64,000 nt of DNA, from positions 682,001 through 746,000 of the forward strand of contig JAALGZ010000009.1 in the NCBI GenBank assembly GCA_015227615.1, in the 5' to 3' direction. Shown piece after piece: positions 11,260-22,476 of the stretch; the first letter of the stretch is position 1, and every line of letters starts with the position of its first letter. The DNA is from Labyrinthula sp. Ha (taxonomy: Eukaryota > Sar > Bigyra > Labyrinthulida > Labyrinthulaceae). The notes beneath the pieces are model-generated. The model ran no database searches, was not told the DNA's origin, and was given only the letters and a program-made list of their open reading frames with translations. The position numbers were made by a program, and so were the translations under genes.

Positions 11260-14200
11260 TTGTTTTATTTGCTTTTAGTCTTTAACGTCTATGACACGCT
11301 GTTCGGTTAGGGACAGCGATACGAAGTCGATAATAGTTATAAGATCGACTCGTATTCAATAAAATATACACTAGAAACTTAGCCAAGAAACCTAACATTT
11401 ATCGACCCGGCCATCGAAATGATCTTTTTCTCGCTGTAAGAACCGAATCTTGTCGCCAGAAATTTCCGCAACGCAAGTTTGCGACAATAGTTATTAATGT
11501 TCATCGACGAGTCTTATTGCATCATTACAAGTCGTAGTGTACAAAAAGTTTTCTTGAAAGAAAGAAAACATAAAGCAGAAGAAGCAGCTATAGACGCCGG
11601 TTTCTCCTGGTTAAGCCCTAAGCTTCTTGTGAGAGAAACTTAGGAAGATAGTCTCTTGTTGATAGGGTTCTTAATTGTTAAACTTACATTACTTCATTTC
11701 CAACCATTAATGGCAAAAAAGTTGTTTAGGTCTCTCCATAAGCTTGAAAGAACATATTATGCTTGCAGTAGGAAACTTGGGTTGGTTTCAAGGTTCTTAG
11801 AGCTAGTTTTTCGTCTTTAGAGAAGACCAAGTTACTTGAGCAATAAAAGTTCGAGTTCCTTTTCAGCAAAAACATTGGTATTAGAACTCCTCTGCAGCTG
11901 TAATTGAAGGCTGGAATAAACGAAAATAAGTACCTGATAGGTCTGCTTGAGGAAAGCTAAGCTTTTTAAAGATTTTAGGAATGGTCTAGTGACAAACTAC
12001 GCGAAACTGTAATACACGACTTGTGAAACCCTAAATTTCTATTAGGACACTGCGTAGGTTCATAGGATAGATGTCTAACCAAAGTAACGTTGTTCTTCGG
12101 TGATCTAGGACGAGAATCTATATGAAAATATGGAAGTGTGAAACTTTTACTACTTAGGGTGTTAGGTTTAAGAAATATTAATGCACATTACTGATGATGT
12201 GGTACTGAAATTTAGAGCCATGGTGTAGCAGTACCTCCAAGGACCAAATTTCTTCTAAATCATGGACATGGAAGATGTAACTCGGAATCCTCATCCTACA
12301 TGGACTAGACTTAGGCCCAAAAATCTCAAAATGTTAATTGATATATTTGGAAGTGTCTAATCATTTGAAGGTTTCACACCAAGCTCGCGAGGTTCTGTAC
12401 GGTTAGAAGATCCATTTTGACTATTCCTTAGAGATCATGTCTGAAGATTCTAGATCGAAGAACTCCTCTTCGCTGCTGATTTTTAATCTAGAGGTTAGAA
12501 CTTAGCCTCTATCTGAAAAAACTTACATAATTTTGGAAAACCTTTTGCGGTGTAACTCTGAGCTGTTCAAATTGTGTTTGACAAGTAGTAAGAAGCTTTG
12601 AACAGATGTCTTGCATGTGACAACATGTTCGTGTTGTGGCAAAAAACATAGAGTATTTGAGTTCCTGTTGCTATCTAGAAACAAGACCTCGGCTCAGCTT
12701 CTTGGTATCAGCTAACCCAGTAAATCTGTTATGTTTTTAAAGTTAATTAAGAAAAATACCATATGTTCTTTCTTTGAATTTATTTTCGTGATGTTTGTCT
12801 TTTCTTTTCGTTGATTTTTATAAGTATATGGTTGTGGCTGATATAGGTGATATATGATAAGATACAGCCATTCTAGGTAAAGCTTTTAGGTTTGATTAAT
12901 AAAATTAAAAATCTTGAGAAAATAATGAGGGAATTTCATAAAATTCTGTAGAGAACTTTCTGGTTAGGTGGGGGGGCTTTTCCGACACCAACAAAAAATC
13001 TAAGAGGCAGTACTAGGAGCTAATTTTGTTTCATGTTTGATTAGAGGAGTTTTTTTTGGAGTTTTGTATTACTTAGATAAAAGGTGATGATTCTTACACC
13101 CAAAAACCTAGCTTATCCGGGTAGGTGATCAATTGAATACAAAACAAACGCTGATACTGCCTTATTCTGTTCAAAGTTTGTGCAAGGTCGGATATCTCTA
13201 AACGAGCTTTCATTATGTATTTTCCAAGAGGTTAAGATAAAACTGTAGTAAAAAATATTTGACATGTGGTGGAATCAACTGCATCTCCATGTCATCTTTT
13301 TATCTTTTATGAGAAGCGCTTTGCCACTGGATTCTGTGATGTAGGGTTCGCCAATGCATATAGTAACCTTAACGTGAAGTGAATTGTTGATGAACTGAAA
13401 AAATATACCAGCGTCGTAAAAGATGTTTTTGTAATAAGCGTAACAAGACATGATCTGCTCGCAAGGTTTGCATAATATTCTTAGCTAAACTGTTCTGTTT
13501 TAATCGAAATTCTTGTCTTGACAGTACCCTTCCGTAAATTTGCCTCTAAATCCAGTATACGGGCTAAAGGAAAATAAATAGATAGATACCAATAGTATTC
13601 ATAAGAAAGGTGAACTATGATTAATATGCCCAGGGGATAGAAACAACGCTTCAAATTTCTGTAACTTCGCCAAAAAGTAATTTCGATAAAAGGAAATGAT
13701 AATTTGGTTAAACTAATGATGAATGATATATAAATGGCAAACCTTTCAAAAATGTGTAGCTTGAAAATCAGTCGTCTATTTCTATTAATTATATAGAGGG
13801 TAACATTCAATGTTTTGCTGACAACTACAGCTACATATTAATAAATTAATGCAATTTTTCATTGGAACAATTGAAATCAGCAGTATCAGTATTGGAATTT
13901 GAGTAGAGCAATCCTTTTTTAAATTCAAAACTGTGCTATACTATTGCACTTATTCGCTATAATTTAGGCAAAAATAGCTAAAAGCAATTGTCGGCCCTTA
14001 CCAGAACAAGAAAATGTAATTCTAGTTCAACCATTCTACATAGTAAAATATGTTATCAAACACGAGACCCTTTAAATAGTCATAATTCAAGCAGGAAATG
14101 GTACGGTAATAAGTAGAAGGACAATGTTTTGCTGAATTCAAATTACGCTCAGTATGAAAGTTTGCAGGATTTCTGTTGAAAATTAAAGGCAATTTTAAGT

Positions 14201-16629
14201 ATCTTCTATGACGATGTCTTTTACAGGACTGCGAGGACAGCAAGAAAATAAACTCTGTCTTAGTAATTAACCATTACAGGTTCAACCATATCTTTTAAGT
14301 GGCTGAAGAGTGAAGTGCCCCAGTAATTATAGGTGTATAGCACAGGTTAAAATCATTTTCCATCATTTCTGTTATTAAAATTCATCGAATAAGGAAGTCT
14401 TTGCCTCAAATAAACAATTTTCCTTAAGGCGGATAAAATACTCGTGTTAGTAGCATATCCTTCTTTTCTCTCTATATAGCTTACTTTGTTACTGCTTAGT
14501 TCTTGATGCAACACATTAGTAGAAGGTTCTATTAATATACCTATCGCAAGAGAACGTTCTTACTAAGAGTGATTATGGCCTAAATATTTGTCTATCCAAA
14601 TTGCTTAATCCAAATAACTGCTAAAAGTATCAAAGACATTGGCTTGAAAAAAATAAATTAGTTTTATTTCATTCCTAGTTTACCTGAATAACTCTCAGAG
14701 TTGTGCATTCCGCCATGCAACATATATTTCCATTGCGCAGAAGGAATATTTAACACATACACTATAAAGATATAAAAAGTGGTATTCTTATCAAGAAAAT
14801 TTAAATTCGTCCTTCTTTTTGAGTATAGTTTGAAAATAAAAGGGACCGGGATAATTCGAGCAAGAAATGAATTGCAGCTAACGTGTTGTGATAAAATTAC
14901 ATTGTAGATCTAACTGTGGAAGATAGTACCTGTACAACCTAGATTTATTTGGCACACCCTCGCGTAAAACACCTTAATAATTAGTATCAATTAATATTTA
15001 GATTTGGTAGATACATAACATAAAATTTGAATTTTCTACCTACAAAACCTTTTGAGCAGCAAGTAATATCTGCACTAAGCACGTACCCTAAGAAAGATAA
15101 AAATGAATTATTTGAATGAGCGGTCGGGTAAAAGCATATGGCATATCATGTCTTTAAGAATTAATGTACACAAAGCGGAGCCAAATTTTTCATCGAACAA
15201 CTATGCCGTGCGCACGATTTAAACTCCTTTTCTACAGATATAGTAATAGAGTTCACATAGCTCCTAAAATTACAGATAATTGTCAAAATTGTGTCAATAG
15301 TGATTTGAAAAATAATTTTATAAAGGTTTGGATACTAAGTAAATACTAAGACAACTGTAGACAATATAGAACTTGTATTCAGTGTACAGAACAAGGTTTC
15401 GGAACCTTTGCGATAATATAGGAACAATTGGGTTCACGTGTATCACCTACTCTGTGGAGGACATCAGCTCACATAAATTTTACCCTGCTAAGAATGGGGT
15501 GGTTGGAATTGTTTTTTTATAACATTTTTTTTCTATACATTTTCTAAAGTTTTGCATCAGGCTTGACTCTATCCTGAGAAACTAAATCAGATATACTGAG
15601 AATGAGCGATTGTGGGGCTTATTTGGAGATTAGTGTTTCCATACTAATGCAAGGAAGAGAATGCAACCCCTAACTTTCAGTAGCTGCATTTTAAAGCTTA
15701 ATTGGTGCCATAAGATAACCTGGAACACGAGACAAGCTGCTTCCTACATCTTTTGAAAAAATTCGTGCCCTTTAAGTTCTATTGACATATTTGGATTTTG
15801 GGAAAGTTTAATGGTGGTTTTTTCTGGAAAGTTATAGAAACTCTGTTAAGCGAAATGTACATTATGTAAGATAAACCATAACATGGAACTGATATAATAG
15901 ACGTTTCTTTGGGAAAACCCTCTCCTAGACAGATGCCCGAATTTCTTATGGGTTGTAAAAGATTAAATTTAATTGCAGAGTCTAGATATTCCATAGTTTT
16001 TTAGAGCTCTGTTCAGCATGTTTATATCCTTAAGGAAGTAAATACACGTAGGGCGTAAGGAGTTGAACAAGAACAGGCACTTAGTCTTACTCACTCAAGG
16101 CATTATTCAGTTTTAAAACTAATTGAATGCACTTCTGTCAAGAAATGTTTTTATTGAAAGCATTATAATTCTAAAGAAGTACTGCTGAATCATTAAACAG
16201 TTTGTAATAAGGTATAGCCTTCTCAAGTGCAAAGAAACTTCAGGCAAAACTCTTGGGGTGAAATAGTACCTGCAGGAGAGGGAACCTATGTACACATGTT
16301 ATTATCACTCATAACTCTATTTAATGAAAAGGGAACTACAAGTTGTAATTATTAAGTCAAATGAATACCGAATATACTCTTAATATGTAACAGAAGACAG
16401 AGTCTATCTCTGAGATAACAACTAAAAGGTAAGGTAATCCACCCTTGTTTTCATAAGATCGGAAGAATTGATTTAATAATCAGCATAGTGGATAAATTAA
16501 GAATATTTTGGGCACTCATCTGAACAAACAAAAAGGCATTAAGAAAACCAAATGCGAATACGTTTGTTTGTATATTTTATCTCTTCGCATTCCTCTGTCG
16601 GCAAATAATCTGTTTTCATCAAAAATTGT
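11260..16629. other. 5.4 kb gene-poor region
   Basis: Only short open frames are present (the longest is about 109 codons, at 13481-13810 minus) and their translations are Ile/Tyr/Leu-rich and random-looking. The part from about 11.3 to 12.7 kb is less AT-rich to the eye than the rest but has no sustained frame. No tandem array, tRNA or rRNA was recognised. A seven-G run lies near 12970. Short exons split by tiny introns cannot be excluded. Confidence 0.4.
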
Positions 16630-16893
16630 ATGAAAATTCAAAAAAAAAGAAAACGTAAAAGAAGTGTAGAAAGAAAATATGATAATAATAAAAATACTAA
16701 GCTTAAAAAATCTACCGAGTTACAAAATCATCAAAACACTCAAAATAAGCAAGATGTAAAAATGAAAGAAGTGAAAAAAATACCTGTACATAAACCTTCA
16801 ACTATTTCTCATTATAATAGTGATGGTCATACTTCTGGTTTTGAGGCAGATATTGATACAGATGATACAGAATTTCACTCAAATAGTTCATAA
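16630..16893 (+). CDS. Small lysine-rich hydrophilic protein
   Basis: 87 codons from ATG 16630 to TAA 16891-16893. The N-terminus is strongly basic (KKRKRKRSVERK), suggesting nuclear or nucleolar localisation. The middle is N/Q/K-rich and the C-terminus acidic (EADIDTDDTEF). No known domain; probably disordered. Its last 6 nt overlap the 3' end of the convergent two-TM gene. The composition is unlike nearby chance ORFs, which are hydrophobic, so I favour a real gene. An upstream exon is possible. Confidence 0.45.
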   Translation: MKIQKKRKRKRSVERKYDNNKNTKLKKSTELQNHQNTQNKQDVKMKEVKKIPVHKPSTISHYNSDGHTSGFEADIDTDDTEFHSNSS

Positions 16894-18256
16894 ACTAACT
16901 TTTCTTTCTGTTTCATTTCTATCTTCACTTTCTAAATAATGCTTAAAACTATTTTCAACTAATAATTTTCTATCGCCATCACCTTCTTCTTCATCTAACC
17001 ATTTAAATTTAAATCTATATTCACTCAATACTGCTTCAGCTTCATTTACAGGAACTAAGACAACTTGTGGTTTTGGTCTAAACATAAGAAAAAATCGTAT
17101 AACTCGAATAATTGCTTGAACAAATATTAAAAATCCTCCTAATCTGAGAACATAAGTTCCTATAATTAAAGGTTTGTTTAAAATTCCATGATATTGATGT
17201 GGAATAAAATATTCTATAAAAGGATATAATTTATATGTTTCTTTATATTCATAATCATAAATATCTCCGACAGTTCCAAGTTGTTCAATTTTATGTTCTA
17301 TGTCAATTATTTTTGACTTATTATCAAATAAAGAAAAAAATACAGAAAAAGTATCAAAGCTAAGAAAAACTAGAGGAATTAATAGATATAACAGAAGATA
17401 TTTTGGTTGTAAATTAAACCCAGAAAATGCTTTTTTTCTTAATTTAAAAGGTTTGTTTCTTGTTTTTTGCTTTGGTAATTTTGTTGATTTTTTCTTTTTA
17501 ACAAATTCTGTTTTTTGAGGTCGCTTTTTAGCTTTTCCAAATTTGATTCTTCTTTTCAAGGAAAATTTTCTTCTCTTTTTCTTTTGATTGAACGTGTTTT
17601 CTTTTGCTTTTATAAAAATTTGTGAAAAAGCACGAGCAGATCTTCGCTTTTGACTTCTCCTACTGAGTTGCGAGAATTTAAATGTCTTGTCTTTATTTGT
17701 TTTCAACTCTGTTGCTGTTTTTATTTCTTTTTCTCCATTTACAATCTTTGTTTGAACTTCATCAAAATACTCTTCTATTTCATCATCTTCTTCTTCCTGT
17801 TTCTCAACAGTAATTTCCAGTTCTGAAACATCAAGTTGAGAATTTCCGTTCTTTTGCTGATTTTTCCAATCACTAAATTTTTGTTTCAGTTGTTTAAAAT
17901 CTTTCTTTTGTTCTTCTAAAAAAGTCGAAACAGAACTTCTAAAGTTTAGATCTTTGTTTTTTTGCTTATCGAAATGCTCATTTCTTTCAACCTCCACCTC
18001 TGTATTTAATACGAGTGTAACTCCCTGGTTTCTAACATCTATTCTAACTTTGAACTTTTTATTTCTTTCATCAAGCTTTCCAGCAGAGGACTTCACCAAA
18101 GAAGTCACCATATCATAAACATGCTTTTGAAGACCTAAATAAAACAGAAACAAAGAATATACTATCTTCGGTTAATTGCTGTTCATCCTGGATAGCGTTT
18201 TTCCCTGTCTGGTTGGAGGTGCTTGTTGATGTTTCAATTTCACTGTAGTTATTCAT
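16888..18256 (-). CDS. Two-TM protein with long basic region, two exons, function unknown
   Basis: Exon 1 is 18256-18163 and exon 2 is 18134-16888, joined across a 28-nt intron (18162-18135, GTATAT...TTTAG). The CDS is 1341 nt, 446 aa. The intron converts two overlapping open frames into one protein beginning MNNYSEIETSTST. An in-frame upstream ATG at 18313 would add a hydrophobic leader (PCVLIVLVVL), so the start is not settled. The order is an S/T/Q-rich N-terminus, a charged E/K region, a very Lys/Arg-rich stretch (about residues 190-270), then two hydrophobic segments (LLLYLLIPLVFLSFDTF and the region around GGFLIFVQAIIRVIRFF) and an acidic C-terminal tail. A membrane protein with a large basic domain facing nucleic acid or acidic lipid is a reasonable guess only. 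No family recognised. Confidence 0.72.
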
Positions 18257-21200
18257 TTTCAGTACAACCAGAACAATTAATACACACGGTAATGCACCAC
18301 TATAAGTATTCAATCCAATGCTAGCGTCATGCTATTACGTACTGCTTGCACTTTGCAAAATAAACCCAGTAAGGAAATGAAAGAATTTGAGAACCTAACT
18401 CAATTAATTCAAACTTAAAGATAATTTCATGACTTTCAGAGTTATCAAAACAAAAAATCCAACTGGCTGAACTAATCTCCATAAAGAAATTACATTATAC
18501 TGCTAGAGGTATGTTACAATCTCAGTCATGACTAGGCGTGCAAACAAAATTCTCAGTGAGAATTTAGCTGAGCTCTGGGAACTTTTCTTGGCGAAAGAGT
18601 GAGAGTCAGACATCTTCCTTGAGGTTCAAACAAAAAATTAAGACCTCTGAGAATAAAACTGAAATGTGGATCAGGTGGCCAATTACAGAATTTCCTCAGT
18701 ACCTACAGCTTATCCGCGTACTGTTGCTGTAAGATTACCAAAATAGAGATAAATCTATGGGCACCTTAGCTTTTTTATTTTGAGGCCTCTTTAATCCTCT
18801 TCTATGCGAGAATGGAGTTGTTTGAGGTATATCGGCCTACAGGCAAGATAGATTATTTGGCCGATTGAGCATATTTCGAGACATTCTTTGAGAAATGTGT
18901 GAAAACTTCTCCCAGAAATATTTGAAATTTCAATAAATTTTAAATGAAAAATTGAAAGGTCCTTAGATTTTGGAGATTTCTTGAACTTCTAAAATTTGGC
19001 TTTAGATAGAGTAAGAATTCTCAATTTCTCCGTGACAAACTTTTTCAAACTGTACGCATAGTCATATTTTAGTAGAGGCTGTGTAACATGTACTTCAAGC
19101 TTCAAGATTTCATGTTTGCAAATCTTGGACCAAATCTTAATGCTAAGTAAAGAGCATAGGGATGTATGGCTATTTCCATGTATCATTGAATATGATTAAA
19201 TCAAATGGCCCTCTGTATCGTTGTCCACGACTCTTGAGAGTTCCCTCGCAGAAACACTTCCCCAGACCCTGAATTATAACAATTGAGTAAAAAAAAACTG
19301 GGAACAATGAGTAACCTGCAATAAGTCTGTGACTATTCTTCAGTTCTTTCTGTTCTATCTTCAACAGAGAAAAGCCTGTATTCTTCAAGAATAAAGGGTC
19401 ACTAGCTCTTAAACTTAATAAAAACAGAACACGCTAAAGAGAATTTATCCCTTGAAACAATATATGAGTTGCCCTGGCAACTCTACGATAATTAAGAAAA
19501 ATAAACTGTTGTTATTACTCTTAGACTGTTCTATTTTTGGCCAATGCTCTTGTATATTGGACGGGAAATCTTTTACCTCTTAGAATCTTCATCATGAGTC
19601 TAATCTGCTCATCTTCCAGTGGTAGTTGCTTCCAACATCTTTTTTACGTGTCCTGAGATTTTTGGATGATTACCGGTTCAACCTGTCCGGAAACTTCATC
19701 AAAAACTTAATATTTGTGTTAAGTGTTAAGACACCTTCCTTAATTGCGGGTTCGTAAATTATTACATGCTTTCAGTAAATTAGATTTGCTCCTTCTTCAT
19801 CACCTTATCTAGATAATTCAACACTCAACATTAACGAAAAAGAGATGGCAATAGTGAATGAGCTCAAGTTACTTTGCCTATATGTTGAGAGAATGAAGAG
19901 AAAGATTATTAATATACAACAAGGTTTAAGTACATTAGTTCTCTTGTCCTTGTTTCAGTTTTTTCTTTGCTATACGGATCCTTAGCATAGTTACATATTT
20001 TCTTGATACCTGTCGTCTACCAATTGAGAAAAGCAGTGAGAACCAAGTTGATCGAAAATAAGATATCTTATAAGAACCTCCTGGTATCAGAAACAACATT
20101 ATTTGAGAAAAGCACTATGGAGACTCCATAATTTTGATTATTCCAGTTGGTACCTTATATCAGAATACAAGTGTTTCAAAATATCGTTGAATACCCCGCC
20201 ATATGATATGGTCAAAAATATAAAACTGCTATCGCGACGAGAGGTATTCTTGTATGATGGAGTTAATATTTTGTTTTTTTTGTGAAATTTAAGAGTATTT
20301 AATCTTTGCCTGCAATTCAGAAGTAAGTTAGGTCTATGAAGTGTAATAGTGGATGAATCCAGAATCTCGCGATAACTCAAAGACCCTGTAGGTAAATTCT
20401 TAAACAGGCGCGGATTTATTATTCAAAAATTTTCAATGAAGACTTTATTTTCATATCACAACCTTTTCGTAGCTCGGCGAGGCTCTAATTTTATTTATTA
20501 TTGGAACATAGTTCTTCTCACCATTGCTACTTCCTCAGGCTTTAGACACGTTGCCTTTACAAGTTTATGTGTATTTTTTAGGAGACCTCCTCATTGGATG
20601 GAACTATATGTTGAAACTGATATGGAGTCATATTTAGGAGAATAGATTGAACAATGTGAGGACATTTTGAAATGTTTCCTAGAATGCTCTGAATAGCCAG
20701 TAAATATTTCTTTGAGAGCAATTAAAACTTCTGCCGTGTAGCTTTGCTTTTCTAAAGAAATAAAAACGTTTCCCAAAATATTATCCCCCCCTACATAGCA
20801 ATACCCAGGATATTTAATTGATTTAAAGCAACCGCGCAGTCTTAAACTACAAAATTTATTGAGCTATATGAATAATATACTGACTATGTTAGGTGGAAGG
20901 GTTATTATTGCTTAAGTGTAGAATAGCTATTAAAGTGCAGCTGAACACATATTTCTGTTGTTACTTAAAAATACTTGAACGAGATAAGCTGAAGGAACAA
21001 GTGTTCGGTATTAAAAATCTACACTGCTAGCATGTAATAGGAGATCTACAATTCCAAAGAAATTATAGTAAAAATGGTCGCTTTTTTACTTAAATGGTAA
21101 TGTTGATAAACTTTTGCAAACATTTCTTTGCAGCAGCAGGGAGGGATTCAGTAGAAACTAAATCCATTATTGCTGGAAAAAATATTTATGCTTTTTCCTA

Positions 21201-22368
21201 AGCTTCATATAAAGAGCAAAGATTTCGAAATTACCTAAAACACTTGAATGCAAATATATTAGGTAATGAAATGAAAGTGGGCACACTAAATCCACTGCAA
21301 GACAAGACACTGTCAAAGCCAAACAAAAACCGTAGTCTAGTGACATAGATACAAACTTGGGACACCAAATATTTATTTATCCTAATGCTAAATTTCACTT
21401 ATTTTTAATGAGAGTTAATTAGTATAACTGTTTTCGAATTTTTTTGTGCAAAGGAGCTAGCTTCCGTCTCATGTTTCTCCATCTGTGTATGAAAAAGAAA
21501 GTTGGTATACATTAGACATTTGTCTGTAGGGTTCCAATTTATTTTAAAAATTTGCGCTTCTCTGTTACTACTAATAAAACAATAACGAATTTATTGTATC
21601 TGTGTATTGCTGAACTAGACTGAATTCTAGAAGGACATTTGCAAAACATATTGACATGTAAAACGTAAAATGCATCCTGCTTTAGCTGTATGGGATGTTG
21701 TTCCTATGATAACCTACATGACTTCAGTTAACCTCAAGCTTGATAATTTTACATGAAATTTAAACAATGAGGGGTTACTAGCATGCTTGTGTTTATATGA
21801 ATGTTAACTAGAAATTAGCTTCAAATAAAACAAATGACTATGAGATGTAAACACTTTGATAATTATGATTAAAGCAACGAATGGAATAGCACCCATACAT
21901 AAAGATATCAAACTTCATTTAATTAAGTAGTTATTAAAAAATAAACAATATAATATCATGCTGCAAACCAGTCATGCAGGTTAAAACAAAGAATCTTTAT
22001 AATAACAAAGTATGTCCATACCCTGCAGATCTTGTTAGCAATGTTCTCTTCCTTAAAATAAAATAAACAAAAAAGTGTATGGATGTTTATCAATTACTTT
22101 GAAATAATAATTTTCGAACCATAAACCCTATATATCAATAATCCATGTGAGGAGGACAGGATGAACTCCCAAACAACAAGCAAATACTTTTCATTCCTAC
22201 TTTAACAGTGGAAAGTGGCTTCTACTAATATAAATAGTATTTAATTATGTTTTTACTTTAAGAATTAGTACCTTTCATAAAATCTGAAACTTTAATCTGT
22301 CAAAGCAAAAGTGTTTATATACTGTCTTCTGAAAGTGTTCTAATACTTGTCCAATATGCCACGTCATC
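18257..22368. other. 4.1 kb gene-poor region upstream of Hsp104
   Basis: Open frames do not exceed about 80 codons and overlap each other on opposite strands without a family signal. A seven-C run is near 20786. The last few hundred bases are the promoter of the Hsp104 gene. Confidence 0.4.
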
Positions 22369-22411
22369 GAATTTTCTCGTATATTCTTGAAAATTCCCCA
22401 AAATTCCAGAA
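22369..22411 (+). promoter_or_regulatory. Phased heat-shock element array upstream of Hsp104
   Basis: Seven of nine consecutive 5-bp units match alternating GAA/TTC in one register: GAA 22369, TTC 22374, (miss 22379), TTC 22384, GAA 22389, TTC 22394, (miss 22399), TTC 22404, GAA 22409. The core TTCTTGAAAATTC (22384-22396) is a perfect three-unit element. The array ends about 65 nt before the start codon. This is the canonical HSF-binding pattern and fits heat induction of the downstream disaggregase. Confidence 0.85.
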
Positions 22412-22476
22412 AATGTATTACATTGAAAATTAACCAAAACAAAACGTAAGAAGAAAAAGATATTTTATTGAAAAAG

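Noticed and set aside
13481-13810. 109-codon minus-strand ORF in a gene-poor region
   Set aside because: Ile/Tyr/Phe-rich translation without domain signature; length within chance expectation for many kilobases of six-frame sequence.
17300-17518. Hydrophobic plus-strand ORF inside the two-TM gene
   Set aside because: Antisense shadow of the Lys-rich minus-strand coding region.
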